64,000 nucleotides of DNA from an uncultured Spirochaetales bacterium (GTDB taxonomy: Bacteria; Spirochaetota; Spirochaetia; Sphaerochaetales; Sphaerochaetaceae): the NCBI GenBank assembly GCA_949285905.1, contig CASDZV010000015.1, positions 1 through 64,000 of the forward strand, given 5' to 3'. Positions 45,900 to 56,948 of the stretch are shown here, one piece after another. The notes below the pieces were generated by a model. That model worked only from the letters and a program-made list of their open reading frames with translations. It searched no databases and was not told the DNA's origin. Numbering within the stretch: the first letter of the stretch is position 1; each line of letters begins with the position of its first letter. The position numbers and the translations under genes were made by a program.

Positions 45900-48563
45900 A
45901 TGGCTGAAGATAGAAAAGACGACGAGAAAATCAAGGTGAACGTAATCAAGAGGAGTGTGCAGCCATCAGCACAGCCTCAGAAGAGCACTGAGGCTCCTGA
46001 GGAAGTCGAGAAGAAGCACATCATCCTCAAAAAAAAGCCTACGATTGTTGTGAAAGTCAAGGAGAAAGAAGAGGAGAAGAAGAGTGACGACCGTCCTCTT
46101 TCAGAAAGCGAGACAAGGACACCCAAGGTCATTCCATATGACAAGAGCAAGCTTCCTCCAATCAATCCTGAACCGAGAAAGACACTGCATGAGCAGAACT
46201 CTTCCGAGAAGAAGGACGTTCCACAAAAGGAGAATGTCATACTCACAGGCAAGAGCTATATGACTAATACAGCAGTTCATCATCAGAACTCACGTATTCA
46301 GTCACCGCTTCATAACGGTCCTGTAATCATCAAGAGCGCTGATCTTCCACCTGTTCCAGGACAGAAAGTCGAAGGTGCTCAGGGATCTGATGGCCCTCAC
46401 AAGCCCAGAGTCGCAGGCGTTGTAGGTGGACGTCCTGCTGCAGGGTATGGCAGCAAGCAGGGTGGACAGAAGAGATTCTCAAACCGCCCGCAGTCCGGTT
46501 TTCAGCGTCAGGGACAGGGGCAGGGGCCACGCATGCCACGTGCCGGGCAGAGCTATACTCCTTCAGGAGACAGGACTGCATTCCATCAGGGGCAGAGACC
46601 TGGATTCAACCGCCCGTCTTTCCAGCGCCCGATGGGAGGGCAGGGTGCGCCTGAGATCAATCAGAAAGGACCGGGGAAGAAGCCACAGGCAGCCTCCAGA
46701 AGAAAAGATTACTCTGATCGATACCAGAAAGATGAAGAGCTTGACTTCCAGTTCCAGAAGAAGAAGAGAGAAGAGCAGAAACTTGCTTCAGTGCCTAAAT
46801 CCATTGATATCATGGAGTCCATCACTGTTGCCGATCTGGCAAAGAAGATGAACCTGAAGGCTTCTGACATTATCTCCAAGCTCTTCAATATGGGATTGAT
46901 GGTGACTATCAATCAGCAGATAGACCACGAGACAGCAGAGATCATCGCATCTGAATATGGTTGTGAGGTGCATCTTGTATCACTGTACGATGAAACCATC
47001 ATCCAGCAGGAAGAGGACAGACCTGAGGATATGGAGCCGCGTGCGCCAATCGTCACAATCATGGGACACGTTGACCATGGTAAGACAAAGCTTCTCGATG
47101 CTATCCGCTCGTCCCATGTCGCAGAAGGCGAGTTCGGTGGCATCACACAGCATATCGGTGCATATAAAGTATCTGTTCCGGGAAAAGGTGATGTCGTATT
47201 CCTCGATACTCCGGGCCATGCTGCATTCTCTATGATGCGTGCCCGCGGTGCTCAGGTTACAGATATCGTAGTACTTGTCGTTGCTGCAAATGATGGTGTC
47301 ATGCCACAGACAAAGGAAGCAATCGACCATGCAAAAGCTGCTAAGGTACCTATCATCGTGGCTATAAACAAAGTAGATCTTCCAGATGCCAACCCCGACA
47401 GAGTCATGCAGCAGCTTTCAGAGCTTGGTCTTGTCCCTGAAGAATGGGGTGGACAGACTCTTTACTGCCGCATTTCCGCTCTGAAGAAAGAAGGTATTGA
47501 CGATCTTCTTGATACTATCCTCCTTCAGGCTGAGATGCTTGAGCTTCAGGCAAATCCTAATTGCCGTGCAGTCGGCAAGATCCTTGAATCAAGAATCGAT
47601 CAGGGAAGAGGTATCGTTGCGACTGTAATCATCGAGAAAGGCACACTCCACCAGGGCGACTACTATGTAGCTGGCATTTATCCTGGCCGCGTAAGAGCTA
47701 TGTTCGATGATAAAGGCAAGAAGATCAAAGCCGCAGGTCCCTCTGATCCTGTTGAGATCATCGGACTGTCTGACATTCCTTCCGCAGGTGATCCGTTCCA
47801 GGTCACAGAGGATGAGAAACAGGCGAGAATGGTCGGTGCCAAGAGGCAGGAGCTTGAGAGAATCGGAGAAAGCGGGAAGAACAACAAGATCACACTTGAG
47901 AACATCAACCAGAAGATCATGGAAGGCCAGATCACTGATTTCAATGTCATCATCAAGGGCGATGTCCAGGGTTCTGTCGAGGCGCTTCAGGGAGTTCTTG
48001 AGAAACTTTCGAATTCCGAGATCAGGCTTAATGTTCTCAGGGCTTCAGCTGGTGCTATCATTGAATCAGATATCACACTCGCAGCGGCCTCTAACGCAAT
48101 TGTCATCGGCTTCAATGTCCGTCCGACACCACGTGCACAGGCCCTTGCAGAGCAGGAGAAAGTCGAGATCAAGAAGTACAACATCATCTACGATGTTGTC
48201 GACGACATCCGCGATGCAATGGAAGGCAAGCTCTCTCCTGAAATCAAAGAGGTCGATATCGGTAAGGTTGAAGTACGCGACACATTCAAGGTTCCGAAGG
48301 TCGGGCTCATTGCAGGATGCTATGTCACTGAAGGCAAAGTCAAACGTTCTGCTCTTGTGCGCGTGATCCGTGATTCTATCCAGATCAACAAAGCTATGAT
48401 CAAGATCTCATCTCTCAAGAGGTTCAAGGACGATGCCAAGGAAGTCAATGAAGGCTATGAATGCGGTATCGGTCTTGAAAACTGGCAGGATCTGCAGGTG
48501 GGAGATATCCTTGAGATTGTAGAGACTGAGGAAGTCAGAAGGAAGCTTGAAGTAAATGAGTGA
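45900..48563 (+). CDS. infB: Translation initiation factor IF-2
   Basis: GTPase that delivers initiator tRNA to the 30S subunit. The 887-residue protein has a long N-terminal disordered region (about 1-270), rich in Lys/Glu then Gly/Gln/Arg, an IF2_N domain (about 300-350), the G domain with [17 protein letters not shown] and NKVD, and domains II-IV. The ATG at 45900 is 6 nt from AAAGG; one at 45894 is closer than usual. It overlaps rbfA by 8 nt. Confidence 0.96.
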   Translation: MAEDRKDDEKIKVNVIKRSVQPSAQPQKSTEAPEEVEKKHIILKKKPTIVVKVKEKEEEKKSDDRPLSESETRTPKVIPYDKSKLPPINPEPRKTLHEQNSSEKKDVPQKENVILTGKSYMTNTAVHHQNSRIQSPLHNGPVIIKSADLPPVPGQKVEGAQGSDGPHKPRVAGVVGGRPAAGYGSKQGGQKRFSNRPQSGFQRQGQGQGPRMPRAGQSYTPSGDRTAFHQGQRPGFNRPSFQRPMGGQGAPEINQKGPGKKPQAASRRKDYSDRYQKDEELDFQFQKKKREEQKLASVPKSIDIMESITVADLAKKMNLKASDIISKLFNMGLMVTINQQIDHETAEIIASEYGCEVHLVSLYDETIIQQEEDRPEDMEPRAPIVTIMGHVDHGKTKLLDAIRSSHVAEGEFGGITQHIGAYKVSVPGKGDVVFLDTPGHAAFSMMRARGAQVTDIVVLVVAANDGVMPQTKEAIDHAKAAKVPIIVAINKVDLPDANPDRVMQQLSELGLVPEEWGGQTLYCRISALKKEGIDDLLDTILLQAEMLELQANPNCRAVGKILESRIDQGRGIVATVIIEKGTLHQGDYYVAGIYPGRVRAMFDDKGKKIKAAGPSDPVEIIGLSDIPSAGDPFQVTEDEKQARMVGAKRQELERIGESGKNNKITLENINQKIMEGQITDFNVIIKGDVQGSVEALQGVLEKLSNSEIRLNVLRASAGAIIESDITLAAASNAIVIGFNVRPTPRAQALAEQEKVEIKKYNIIYDVVDDIRDAMEGKLSPEIKEVDIGKVEVRDTFKVPKVGLIAGCYVTEGKVKRSALVRVIRDSIQINKAMIKISSLKRFKDDAKEVNEGYECGIGLENWQDLQVGDILEIVETEEVRRKLEVNE

Positions 48564-48912
48564 GTTTTCACAGCAGCGTTTAGAGCATCGCATTGCTGAG
48601 GCGGTAGGTCAGCTTATCGTCTCAGGTGCGATCAAGAATCCGCATCTCTCCACGTTCACTTCGGTGACACGTGTTGCCCTTTCCCCTGACAATGCCCAGG
48701 CTACAGTTTATGTCACTGCAATTCCTGATAACCGCATTGATGCATCTGTGAGAGCGCTTGAGAGTGCTAAGGGTTTTATCCAGGGGCGTATCGGACAGCT
48801 TCTTAAGACAAAGAATACCCCAGTCCTCACATTCAGAAGAGATGACAGCTACAGAGAGGCTGAGGCTGTGAACAGACTGATTGATGAGGCAATGAAGGAG
48901 ATCAATGGCTGA
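48556..48912 (+). CDS. rbfA: 30S ribosome-binding factor RbfA
   Basis: KH-fold cold-shock and 16S maturation factor. The 118-residue product has RLEHRIAEAVGQLI, FTSVTRVALSPDNAQATVYV and LRTKNTPVLTFRRDDS-like KH features. It overlaps infB (8 nt) and truB (8 nt), as in many bacterial nusA-infB operons. Confidence 0.93.
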   Translation: MSEFSQQRLEHRIAEAVGQLIVSGAIKNPHLSTFTSVTRVALSPDNAQATVYVTAIPDNRIDASVRALESAKGFIQGRIGQLLKTKNTPVLTFRRDDSYREAEAVNRLIDEAMKEING

Positions 48913-49741
48913 TTCATTCTCCATTATGCTGATGGACAAGGAGAAGGGCATAACATCTTTCGAGTCGCTCTATCCAGTGAAACGGGAGTACAGAGGCATG
49001 AAGATCGGTCATGCCGGAACTCTCGATAAATTCGCATCAGGCCTGATGGTTGTTCTCTTAGGTGGTGCCACAAAGCTGACACCGCTTTTCTCTTCATTTG
49101 ACAAGGAATATATTGCAAGAATCCGTTTTGGAGAGGAAACAGATACGCTGGACCCTGAAGGGATTGTCATAAAAAAAGCGGAGGCTCCGACACTTGAGAC
49201 ACTCCGCTTAGTCATCCCTGCATTCAAAGGACGGCAGATGCAGCGTCCACCTCAGTACTCAGCAATACATGTTGACGGCAAAAGAGCTTACAGGGAAGCG
49301 AGAAAAGGCAATGTGCTTGAAATGCCTGAACGCGAGATAGAGATAGAGAACATCGAACTCCTCTCATATGATGGGCAGGACTGTGTTATCAGGACAAGTG
49401 TCTCAAAAGGTACGTATATAAGGGCGCTTGCCCGGGATATTGCCATAAAAGCAGGATCGAGTGCGCATCTGGAAGATCTCAGAAGACTCAGAGTAGGTCC
49501 ATGGACACTGGAAGACAGAGGGCTTTCTGCAAAGGAACTTCTCTCCAAGACTGGTCTTCTTTCCTCGGTTTTTCTCTGCCCATCCGAAAAGAAAACAATA
49601 GACAACGGCATGATCCGCAAAAATGCAATCATCTCTGACAGTGACAGTACAAAGACCTATTCCTTCCTCTATTTCGGATCTGAGCTGTATGGAATAGGAG
49701 AGAAGAAGGATGGCAGGCTCACCATCCTTGCGAGGTTCTGA
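48905..49741 (+). CDS. truB: tRNA pseudouridine-55 synthase
   Basis: Makes the universal pseudouridine 55 in tRNA. The 278-residue product has KEKGITSFESL, the catalytic Asp in HAGTLDKFASGLMVVLLGGATK, the PPQYSAIHVDGKRAYREAR block, and SKGTYIRALARDIA. It overlaps rbfA by 8 nt and ribF by 1 nt. Confidence 0.95.
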   Translation: MADSFSIMLMDKEKGITSFESLYPVKREYRGMKIGHAGTLDKFASGLMVVLLGGATKLTPLFSSFDKEYIARIRFGEETDTLDPEGIVIKKAEAPTLETLRLVIPAFKGRQMQRPPQYSAIHVDGKRAYREARKGNVLEMPEREIEIENIELLSYDGQDCVIRTSVSKGTYIRALARDIAIKAGSSAHLEDLRRLRVGPWTLEDRGLSAKELLSKTGLLSSVFLCPSEKKTIDNGMIRKNAIISDSDSTKTYSFLYFGSELYGIGEKKDGRLTILARF

Positions 49742-50556
49742 TGCGTTCATATTCATTCCAGAGCCTTGCAGATTCAGGGCTTTACAGAGATGTAAGAACT
49801 GTTATCTCAATCGGTGTGTTCGATGGTGTGCATAACGGACACAAAGCAATACTCTCCAGCCTTATGGAAATGAAGAAGAAACGCAGAGCAGAGCTCAGTG
49901 CTGTCATCACATTCTCAACAAATCCCAAAGGGGAGCGAACACAGCTGGATACACTCAGGCTGAGAGAGGAATATATCGCATCTTTCGGAACGGATTTACT
50001 TGCAGTGATTGACTTTTCTCCTGTATTCAGTAAGATAACAGCTTGTGAGTTCACATCACTCCTTGCATCGGCCTTCTGTGTTGTCGGTTCAGTTGTCGGG
50101 GAAGACTTCCGTTTCGGAGCACCTTCTTCTTCCGGTGATGGCATGACACTTGAGAGAATGCTCAGGGAAAGGGGAATGGACTCAGAAACTGAAATTGCTG
50201 ATTCCGTCAAAGACAGTGATGGTGTAAGAATATCCTCAACGCGTCTGAGACAGATGATAGAAAAAGGAGACCTCGGGTGTATCCCGGAGCTCTCCGGTCA
50301 ATTCTACAGGGTGGATCTTGTGCCGTTACCTTACAGATCCGGCTCTGGGGAACTGATTTTCAGCAGAGCATCGATTCATCAGCTCCTGCCGCCACCAGGG
50401 GTTTATGATGCCGAGCTTGCTTTCAGTGATAAATCTGGTGCTAAATGCATTGCATTGATTGACGAAGAGTATCTACGTCTGCATCCAGATACTGGAAGAA
50501 CGTTCGGGAAAGATGGGCTGCTCCTGGATTCTTTATATCTGGAGAAGAGAAGATGA
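49741..50556 (+). CDS. ribF: RibF-like FAD synthetase with degenerate riboflavin-kinase domain
   Basis: The N-terminal FMN adenylyltransferase domain is intact (residues 1-165: ISIGVFDGVHNGHKAIL, VVGEDFRFG, ISSTRLR). The C-terminal riboflavin-kinase domain is shortened to about 95 residues: the normal GFPTANL signature is replaced by GELIFSRASIHQL, and the NIGxRPTF region is also lost, leaving IDEEYLRLHPDTG; only PPPGVYDAEL remains similar. Total length is 271 aa versus about 305 in bifunctional enzymes. It is likely to make FAD from FMN, with FMN from a separate kinase or uptake; that is inference. It overlaps truB and rpsO. Confidence 0.85.
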   Translation: MRSYSFQSLADSGLYRDVRTVISIGVFDGVHNGHKAILSSLMEMKKKRRAELSAVITFSTNPKGERTQLDTLRLREEYIASFGTDLLAVIDFSPVFSKITACEFTSLLASAFCVVGSVVGEDFRFGAPSSSGDGMTLERMLRERGMDSETEIADSVKDSDGVRISSTRLRQMIEKGDLGCIPELSGQFYRVDLVPLPYRSGSGELIFSRASIHQLLPPPGVYDAELAFSDKSGAKCIALIDEEYLRLHPDTGRTFGKDGLLLDSLYLEKRR

Positions 50557-50819
50557 TCACAAAGGAACAGAAGAAGGAAATCGTGGTCAAGTATGGCAAT
50601 GATGCCAGGAACACAGGTGACGAGAAGGTGCAGGTAGCACTTCTTACTGCAAGGATCAATGACTTGCAGAATCATTTCAAGGACAATCCGAAAGATCACG
50701 CATCAAGGCGTGGACTTCTGAAGCTTGTCGGTCAGAGAAGACGCATCCTGAAGTATATCAGGAACCGCGATATCAACGAGTACCGCCAGCTTATTGCAGA
50801 TCTCGGACTGAGAAAATAA
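50553..50819 (+). CDS. rpsO: 30S ribosomal protein S15
   Basis: 88-residue ribosomal protein binding the central domain of 16S rRNA. Typical motifs include VKYGNDARNTGDEKVQVALLTARI, HFKDNPKDHASRRGL and LVGQRRRILKYI. It overlaps ribF by 4 nt and is followed by a hairpin and pnp, the same order as in Enterobacteria. Confidence 0.97.
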   Translation: MITKEQKKEIVVKYGNDARNTGDEKVQVALLTARINDLQNHFKDNPKDHASRRGLLKLVGQRRRILKYIRNRDINEYRQLIADLGLRK

Positions 50820-50824
50820 CAGAG

Positions 50825-50851
50825 GAAAGCCAGCACTGTCTGGCTTTCTCT
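50825..50851 (+). terminator. Hairpin between rpsO and pnp
   Basis: GAAAGCCAG (50825-50833) and CTGGCTTTC (50840-50848) form a perfect 9-bp stem with a 6-nt loop, followed by TCTTGTG. In E. coli the same intergenic position holds a terminator and an RNase III site that controls pnp. Function here is inferred. Confidence 0.65.
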
Positions 50852-50896
50852 TGTGAAAGAACATAAAGAACAAAGAAAGAACAAAGAAGGATTATT

Positions 50897-53035
50897 ATGG
50901 CAGATGTACATTCAGTATCGGTTAAGATAGGGGACATCGACCTCGTATTCGAAACCGGAAAAATTGCCAAGCAGGCAAATGGTGCTGTCTATGCTCACTA
51001 TGCAGGAAGCGCTGTTATCGCAACAGTATGCTGCGGAGACGCACCATCAGAACCAATCGACTACGTTCCTGTATCGGTTGAATACAATGAGAAATATTAT
51101 GCAGCTGGAAAGATTCCAGGAGGTTTTCTGAAGAGGGAGTCCAGGCCAAAGGACAAGGAGATTCTCGTCTCCCGTCTCATCGACCGTCCTATGAGACCTC
51201 TTTTTGACAAGGCATTCGGACGTGAGATCCAGATTGTCCCGACAGTCGTCTCCTCCGATATGTGCCATACACCTGACATTGTTGCTATCAATGCTGCATC
51301 CTGTGCGGTAACTATTTCTGATATCCCGTTCTACGGTCCGATTGCTGCTGTACGCGTTGCCAAAATCGGGGACGAATATGTCATCAACCCGACATTCCAG
51401 CAGATACCGAATGCTTCTCTCGATATCGTTGTTGCCGGTACACATGACGGCATTACAATGGTCGAGGGCGGTGCAAAGGAAGTATCCGAAGACGATATGC
51501 TCGGAGCAATCGCTGCTGCACAGCCTGTCATCTCACGCATCTGTGAGGCGCAGGATGAGCTGAGGAAAATCTGCGGCAAGGAAAAACTTCCGCTGATGGA
51601 GATTGCAGAAAAGGATCTCTCCTGGCTTGAGCCTATCAAGGAATATGCATACCCGCTGGAGAAGGAAGCCTCCTTCGTGAAGGGCAAGATGAACCGCTAT
51701 GCAGCACTTGAGCACGTCCACAGCGAAGTGAAAGCAAAGTTCGCAGATCTTATTGCAGAGGACGAGAAGAGAAGCGGTGAGGTCGATAAGATGTTTGAGG
51801 ATATGGAATACAACATCCTCCGCTCCTCAATTCTCAATGACGGTGTGAGAACAGATGGCAGAAAGGTCACTGAGATCCGCCCGATTACATGCGAAGTCGG
51901 TGTGCTTCCATGCACTCATGGTTCTGCACTCTTCACACGCGGTGAGACACAGTCTCTTGCAGTGACGACACTGGGAACAGTTCAGGATGAACAGCTTTTT
52001 GATACAATCGATGGAGAGAAGACATATTCGAACTTCATGCTCCATTACAACTTCCCTCCGTACTCAGTAGGCGAGGTCGGAAGACTCACCACAGGCAGAA
52101 GAGAAATCGGGCATGGACACCTTGCCCAGCGTGCTCTTGAGGCAGTGATCCCCAAGAAGGATGTCTTCCCTTATACAATCCGTGTTGTCTCTGAGATCAT
52201 GGAATCCAACGGTTCCTCATCAATGGCCTCAGTCTGCGGTGGCTGCCTTTCACTCATGGATGCTGGTGTTCCTATCAGGAAGCCTGTTGCTGGTATTGCT
52301 ATGGGTCTCATCACAGAAGGTGCGGATTACTCACGCTATGTCATCCTCTCTGATATCCTCGGCGAGGAAGATCACCTTGGTGATATGGACTTCAAGGTAG
52401 CTGGTACAAAGGACGGAATCACTGCATTCCAGATGGACATCAAGATTGCTGGTGTAACACCTGAGATCATGAGGAAAGCCCTCAATCAGGCTAAGGAGGG
52501 AAGGCTCCACATCCTTTCCATCATGCTTGAGACACTTCCGGCACCTAGAGCTGATATCTCCGAACTTGCTCCGAAGATTCTTACTCTCAAGGTACCTGAG
52601 GATAAGATCGGTGCTGTCATCGGTACAGGCGGAAAGACTATCAAGACAATCGCAGCGCAGTCTGGTGCAGAGATCAATATCGATGATGACGGAACTGTGA
52701 TGATCTACGGCAGGAACAATGCTTCTGCTCAGGAGGCAAAGAATCTTGTGCTTTCCATCATCGAGGAGCCAGAAGTCGGCAAGATTTATCACGGAACAGT
52801 GAAGAGAATTGTGGACTTCGGTGCGTTCATCGAGATTCTTCCTGGAAAGGAGGGCCTCTGCCACATTTCAAAGCTTGCACACACAAGAGTGAAGAATGTC
52901 TCAGATGTTCTCTCTGTCGGACAGCAGGTTGATGTGAAGCTCATCGAGATTGACAGGATGGGACGTCTCAATCTCTCATACATTGACGCTCAGCCTGATG
53001 CTCAGAAGGATGAGAAGAAGGAAAACAAGAACTGA
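50897..53035 (+). CDS. pnp: Polyribonucleotide nucleotidyltransferase (PNPase)
   Basis: 3'-5' phosphorolytic exoribonuclease of mRNA turnover. The 712-residue product has two RNase PH domains (about 10-220 and 310-550; [41 protein letters not shown]), a KH domain ([12 protein letters not shown]) and an S1 domain ([13 protein letters not shown]). Ribosome site GAAGGA. The gene overlaps dut by one base. Confidence 0.97.
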   Translation: MADVHSVSVKIGDIDLVFETGKIAKQANGAVYAHYAGSAVIATVCCGDAPSEPIDYVPVSVEYNEKYYAAGKIPGGFLKRESRPKDKEILVSRLIDRPMRPLFDKAFGREIQIVPTVVSSDMCHTPDIVAINAASCAVTISDIPFYGPIAAVRVAKIGDEYVINPTFQQIPNASLDIVVAGTHDGITMVEGGAKEVSEDDMLGAIAAAQPVISRICEAQDELRKICGKEKLPLMEIAEKDLSWLEPIKEYAYPLEKEASFVKGKMNRYAALEHVHSEVKAKFADLIAEDEKRSGEVDKMFEDMEYNILRSSILNDGVRTDGRKVTEIRPITCEVGVLPCTHGSALFTRGETQSLAVTTLGTVQDEQLFDTIDGEKTYSNFMLHYNFPPYSVGEVGRLTTGRREIGHGHLAQRALEAVIPKKDVFPYTIRVVSEIMESNGSSSMASVCGGCLSLMDAGVPIRKPVAGIAMGLITEGADYSRYVILSDILGEEDHLGDMDFKVAGTKDGITAFQMDIKIAGVTPEIMRKALNQAKEGRLHILSIMLETLPAPRADISELAPKILTLKVPEDKIGAVIGTGGKTIKTIAAQSGAEINIDDDGTVMIYGRNNASAQEAKNLVLSIIEEPEVGKIYHGTVKRIVDFGAFIEILPGKEGLCHISKLAHTRVKNVSDVLSVGQQVDVKLIEIDRMGRLNLSYIDAQPDAQKDEKKENKN

Positions 53036-53463
53036 TGATCCGGATCAAGGCGGAGAAAGGGGCAGTGCTGCCTCAATATCAGACAAAGGGAGCTGCAGGG
53101 GCCGATATATCGGCTTTCCTTACCCGCTCTGAAACACTCCGCCCCGGTGAATACAAAGCCATCCCTACTGGTCTTTATATGGAGATCCCAGAGGGATATG
53201 AAGTACAGGTCCGACCGCGTTCGGGCCTTGCTTTTAAGCATGGTGTCACGGTTCTCAATGCACCTGGCACCATCGATTCCGACTATCGAGGGGAAGTGAA
53301 AGTGATACTGATCAATCATTCAGATGAGCCATTTGTGATTAATAATGGTGACCGCATTGCCCAGATAGTTGTCGCACCAGTTTCCCGTCTCCCTTTTGAG
53401 GAAGTCCGGGATCTCTCCGAGACTGAGCGAGGAGAGGGAGGATTCGGCTCCACCGGTGTCTGA
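53035..53463 (+). CDS. dut: dUTP diphosphatase
   Basis: Hydrolyses dUTP to dUMP to keep uracil out of DNA. The 142-residue product has the five trimeric dUTPase motifs: [48 protein letters not shown] and the C-terminal GEGGFGSTG loop. Overlaps lptF by 8 nt. Length is standard. Confidence 0.97.
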   Translation: MIRIKAEKGAVLPQYQTKGAAGADISAFLTRSETLRPGEYKAIPTGLYMEIPEGYEVQVRPRSGLAFKHGVTVLNAPGTIDSDYRGEVKVILINHSDEPFVINNGDRIAQIVVAPVSRLPFEEVRDLSETERGEGGFGSTGV

Positions 53464-54736
53464 GAAACCTACACGGGGAAGTTATTCCCTCCTATACAGA
53501 TTCATACTCCGTGAATTCCTGCAGAATTTCGCTGTGGCATTCTCATTTTTCTTCTGCATCTTCTTCATTAACTCAATACTGCTTCTTGTGCAGCGTATTC
53601 TCCTGAAGAATATAGACATGCTGACGATGCTTGAGATGGTATCTCTGTCGATGCCGCAGTTTCTTATATATACTTTCCCGTTTGCATCCCTTGCATCTTC
53701 ATCAATGGTACTTGGAGACCTCGGATCGTCTAATGAGCTTCTGGCTATCAGAAGTTCCGGCATAGCTTCCGCACGTGTCTACAGACCATTGATCATTTCA
53801 TCCATTTTCCTCTCATTCGTCACATTCTTCTTTGCTGATGTTGTCCTTCCCTGGTCCTCCGTTGTCTATGAAGAGAGACTTGCGGTCCTGATGCAGGAAA
53901 TGCCGACATTTGAGATTGAATCCAATAGCGTCAACACTGTCGGAAATATTGTGCTCTCAAACGGTGAGACTGACGGGAATATAATACATGACATAGTCCT
54001 TTTATCGGAGGATGAGGATACAGGGGAAAGCAGGACTGTGCTCTCTGAGAGAGGAACGCTGGAGCTGATTGACAGCTGGAATTACATCTACTCACTTGAG
54101 CTGGAGAGTCCGAAAATTCTTATTTCAGACTCCGATGATATAGATTCATATGGCCTCTCAGATGCAGCTTCAGCTGTATTCTTCCTCGATTTCTCAGAGC
54201 AGATACCATCCCTTACAAGCTCTGCTCCTGTCAACTTGTCGTCAAGGGATCTTTTGGCAGGAATCAGGGCGCGTACAGAAGAGGAGAGGGAAGATATTAA
54301 GCTATGGCATGAGCGACGCGAGGATGCACGTCTCACGCTTTCTGACGCATTGAAGAGCAATTCCTCTCTTTCCGTGCTGCAGGCAGCTGCAGTGGAGGCT
54401 GAGAGCTCAATCAGCGCAAGAGGCGATAAAATCCCTCGCAACTTCTACTCTCAGTATTATAAGGCAGAACTTGCAAAGAAGTTCGTTCTCTCTGCCGCAT
54501 GCTTCTGTCTCACGCTCATAACACTTCCCTTGTCGATGTTCCGGGTCAAACATGGAAAGCTCACCGGCTTTGCTATATCGCTGCTTATCGCGGTCGCATA
54601 CTGGTATATGCTTTTCGGAGTGCAGCTTGAGATATTCAATATCTCATCTTCACCGTACCTGTTAATAGCACTTCCCGATCTTGCTATACTCTTTATTGCC
54701 GTGATGCTGATCATGCGCTTCAGGAAGGCAAGATGA
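53456..54736 (+). CDS. lptF: LptF/LptG family permease (YjgP/YjgQ), copy 1
   Basis: Inner-membrane part of the ABC system that extracts lipid and passes it towards the outer membrane. The GTG at 53456 gives 426 aa; longer forms would run into dut. About six membrane helices are seen: three near residues 15-120 and three at the C-terminus, with a periplasmic beta-jellyroll between. [21 protein letters not shown] is a typical first helix. The LptB-contact segment resembles the family. The paired gene lptG follows with a 4-nt overlap. An lptB gene is not in the window. Confidence 0.88.
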   Translation: MSEKPTRGSYSLLYRFILREFLQNFAVAFSFFFCIFFINSILLLVQRILLKNIDMLTMLEMVSLSMPQFLIYTFPFASLASSSMVLGDLGSSNELLAIRSSGIASARVYRPLIISSIFLSFVTFFFADVVLPWSSVVYEERLAVLMQEMPTFEIESNSVNTVGNIVLSNGETDGNIIHDIVLLSEDEDTGESRTVLSERGTLELIDSWNYIYSLELESPKILISDSDDIDSYGLSDAASAVFFLDFSEQIPSLTSSAPVNLSSRDLLAGIRARTEEEREDIKLWHERREDARLTLSDALKSNSSLSVLQAAAVEAESSISARGDKIPRNFYSQYYKAELAKKFVLSAACFCLTLITLPLSMFRVKHGKLTGFAISLLIAVAYWYMLFGVQLEIFNISSSPYLLIALPDLAILFIAVMLIMRFRKAR

Positions 54737-55812
54737 AAATACTTACGCGCTACACAATTTCATCCATACTCCGTGTCGCCATTGTGACGCTTCTCATCTT
54801 CGCGATGATACTTGCAGCTGTCGAGCTCTTTTCCAAGATGGATCAGATCATGCACAGCTCCGTTCCCGTCCCAAGTCTTCTCGAATATATTCTTCTGGGG
54901 CTTCCTGAGTATACAATGATGGTCGCATCTATCGCGTTCCTGTTTTCTGTCACTTATTTTCTGTCAACGCTGACAGCAAACAATGAGATGATACCGATTC
55001 TGAATGCAGGTGTATCTCCTCTGCGTCTCCGTATTCCAATCATCGTTCTGGCTGTCGTCCTCACCATACTTGGCTCGCTGTTTCAGGAGCATACAGTCAT
55101 TGCAGCCATAAACAGGCATGATGAGCTGGAGACAGAGCTTTTCGGAGCCTCATCCACAAGAGACAGTCGCAATATCGTGCTGACAGATGAGGATGGTTAT
55201 CTTATATATACCCAGCGTTTCAGTGAATCGTCAGGGGAGATATATAACCCGGTGCTTGTCAAAAGCGGTGATGGCATTATTGAAACACGTGTAGAAGCTG
55301 ACAGAGCGCGCTATGATGAGGAAAAAGGCTGGTGGATTTTCGAGAATGCACGGGTATATTCCGTAAAAGGCCGCGATGTCGAGACAGAGTATGTAGCTGA
55401 ATATGAAGAGCCGCTGTTCGATCCTGAGCCAAGGCTTTTCAGAAGCCAGAATACATCCATTGAGACCATGGACAGAGAAACTGCAGAGGATTATCTTTCA
55501 AGGCTCTGGACATCAGACAGGACAACCTGGCAGGAGAAGGCAACAGATTATTACAGAAGGCAGGGTGCACCGCTTGCCATTCTTGTTCTCATATTCATTT
55601 CTGTGACTATGAATTACAATTTCAAAAAGAACGTGCTGCTTTTTTCTGTCATACAGTCTCTCTCAATCGCTGTGATTTATTATGTTGCGGATATGGTATT
55701 CTCAATCATGGGGCATCAGGGAGCTGTGACACCGCTGATGACTGTAATAGCACCACTTGTGCTTACAGTGCTTCTCTCCCTCGTGATTTCGCTTCTTGGA
55801 AGGAAGATATGA
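54733..55812 (+). CDS. lptG: LptF/LptG family permease (YjgP/YjgQ), copy 2
   Basis: Second membrane permease subunit of the lipid-export ABC system. The 359-residue product has the same topology as the preceding gene: helices at about 10-35, 45-70 and 85-110, a periplasmic region (about 115-265) and three C-terminal helices. Assignment of F versus G is by gene order only. It overlaps lptF and tgt by 4 nt each. Confidence 0.88.
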   Translation: MKILTRYTISSILRVAIVTLLIFAMILAAVELFSKMDQIMHSSVPVPSLLEYILLGLPEYTMMVASIAFLFSVTYFLSTLTANNEMIPILNAGVSPLRLRIPIIVLAVVLTILGSLFQEHTVIAAINRHDELETELFGASSTRDSRNIVLTDEDGYLIYTQRFSESSGEIYNPVLVKSGDGIIETRVEADRARYDEEKGWWIFENARVYSVKGRDVETEYVAEYEEPLFDPEPRLFRSQNTSIETMDRETAEDYLSRLWTSDRTTWQEKATDYYRRQGAPLAILVLIFISVTMNYNFKKNVLLFSVIQSLSIAVIYYVADMVFSIMGHQGAVTPLMTVIAPLVLTVLLSLVISLLGRKI

Positions 55813-56948
55813 GTATTATAAGAATCATCAAGAAAGATAAGGACACGGAAGCAAGACTGGGAATTCTCTCGCTCCCTCACGGAGATGTAGAGACACCTGC
55901 ATTCATGCCTGTAGGAACCAATGGAACTGTAAAAGGCATTTACCATGACACTGTCAGGGATATCGGGTACAAGATCATTCTCGGAAATACTTATCATCTG
56001 TACCTCAGGCCCGGTACCGAGGTTCTTAAAGATTATGGTGGACTTCACAATTTCTCGCATTGGGACAGGAATATTCTCACAGACTCCGGCGGTTTCCAGG
56101 TTTTCTCGCTTTCAGGGCTGCGGAAGATAAAGGAAAATGGTGTGACATTCCAGAGCCACATTGATGGCTCCAGACATGTCTTCACACCTGAAAAAGTTGT
56201 AGACATACAGTCTGTCATCGGTTCTGATATCGCGATGATGCTTGATGTATGCACACCTCCGGGAATAGATCACAGAGCAGCTGCAGAGGCCTGGAATATT
56301 ACACGGATGTGGGCAGAGCGTGCGCTGAAGGAGAAGGAGAGGCTGGGGGAGAGCTTTCCTGGCAACCTCTTCGGTATCGTACAGGGCAATTTCTATGAGG
56401 ATCTGAGGAAAGACTCAGCAGAAGTCATTTCCGGCATGGACTTTCCAGGTGTTGCTATCGGAGGATTGTCTGTCGGGGAAGAGAAGAATCAGTTCTGCGA
56501 CTTCCTTGCATACACTGCATCTTTCATAACAAAAGAAAAACCCCGGTATGTGATGGGTATCGGAAGCCCTGACTATATTCTGGAAGCTGTAGAGAATGGT
56601 ATTGATCTCTTTGACTGTGTTCTCGCAACACGCATGGCGCGCAACGGAGGACTCTTCACTGATGATGGTGTTATTGCGCTGAAGAAAGCTCAGTACAGGT
56701 TCGATCACGGACCGATTCAGGAAGGCTGCCAGTGTACTTGCTGCCGCGAGTATTCCAGAGGATATATGCATCACCTGATCAAATGCAACGAGATGCTGGG
56801 AGGCATGCTGGCAACTGAGCATAATCTTCAGTATCTCTATGACCTAATGATAAGAATCCGGAAAGCAATTGCCGAAGACCGTTTCAAAGAGTTCAAAGCG
56901 AGTTATCTTGACAGATTCTACAGGAGCAAACGTGAAAGACAGGGATGA
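55809..56948 (+). CDS. tgt: Queuine/preQ1 tRNA-guanine transglycosylase
   Basis: Exchanges G34 for preQ1 in GUN tRNAs. The 379-residue TIM-barrel protein has TPAFMPVGTNGTVKG, ILTDSGGFQVFSL, the active-site region DLFDCVLATRMARNG, and the zinc-binding CQCTCC plus a downstream His. Its start overlaps lptG by 4 nt. queA (32361) supplies a later queuosine step. Confidence 0.96.
   Translation: MSIIRIIKKDKDTEARLGILSLPHGDVETPAFMPVGTNGTVKGIYHDTVRDIGYKIILGNTYHLYLRPGTEVLKDYGGLHNFSHWDRNILTDSGGFQVFSLSGLRKIKENGVTFQSHIDGSRHVFTPEKVVDIQSVIGSDIAMMLDVCTPPGIDHRAAAEAWNITRMWAERALKEKERLGESFPGNLFGIVQGNFYEDLRKDSAEVISGMDFPGVAIGGLSVGEEKNQFCDFLAYTASFITKEKPRYVMGIGSPDYILEAVENGIDLFDCVLATRMARNGGLFTDDGVIALKKAQYRFDHGPIQEGCQCTCCREYSRGYMHHLIKCNEMLGGMLATEHNLQYLYDLMIRIRKAIAEDRFKEFKASYLDRFYRSKRERQG

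Noticed and set aside
47707-48366. 219-residue plus-strand frame inside infB
   Set aside because: Arg/Ser-rich +1 shadow of infB without a start signal.
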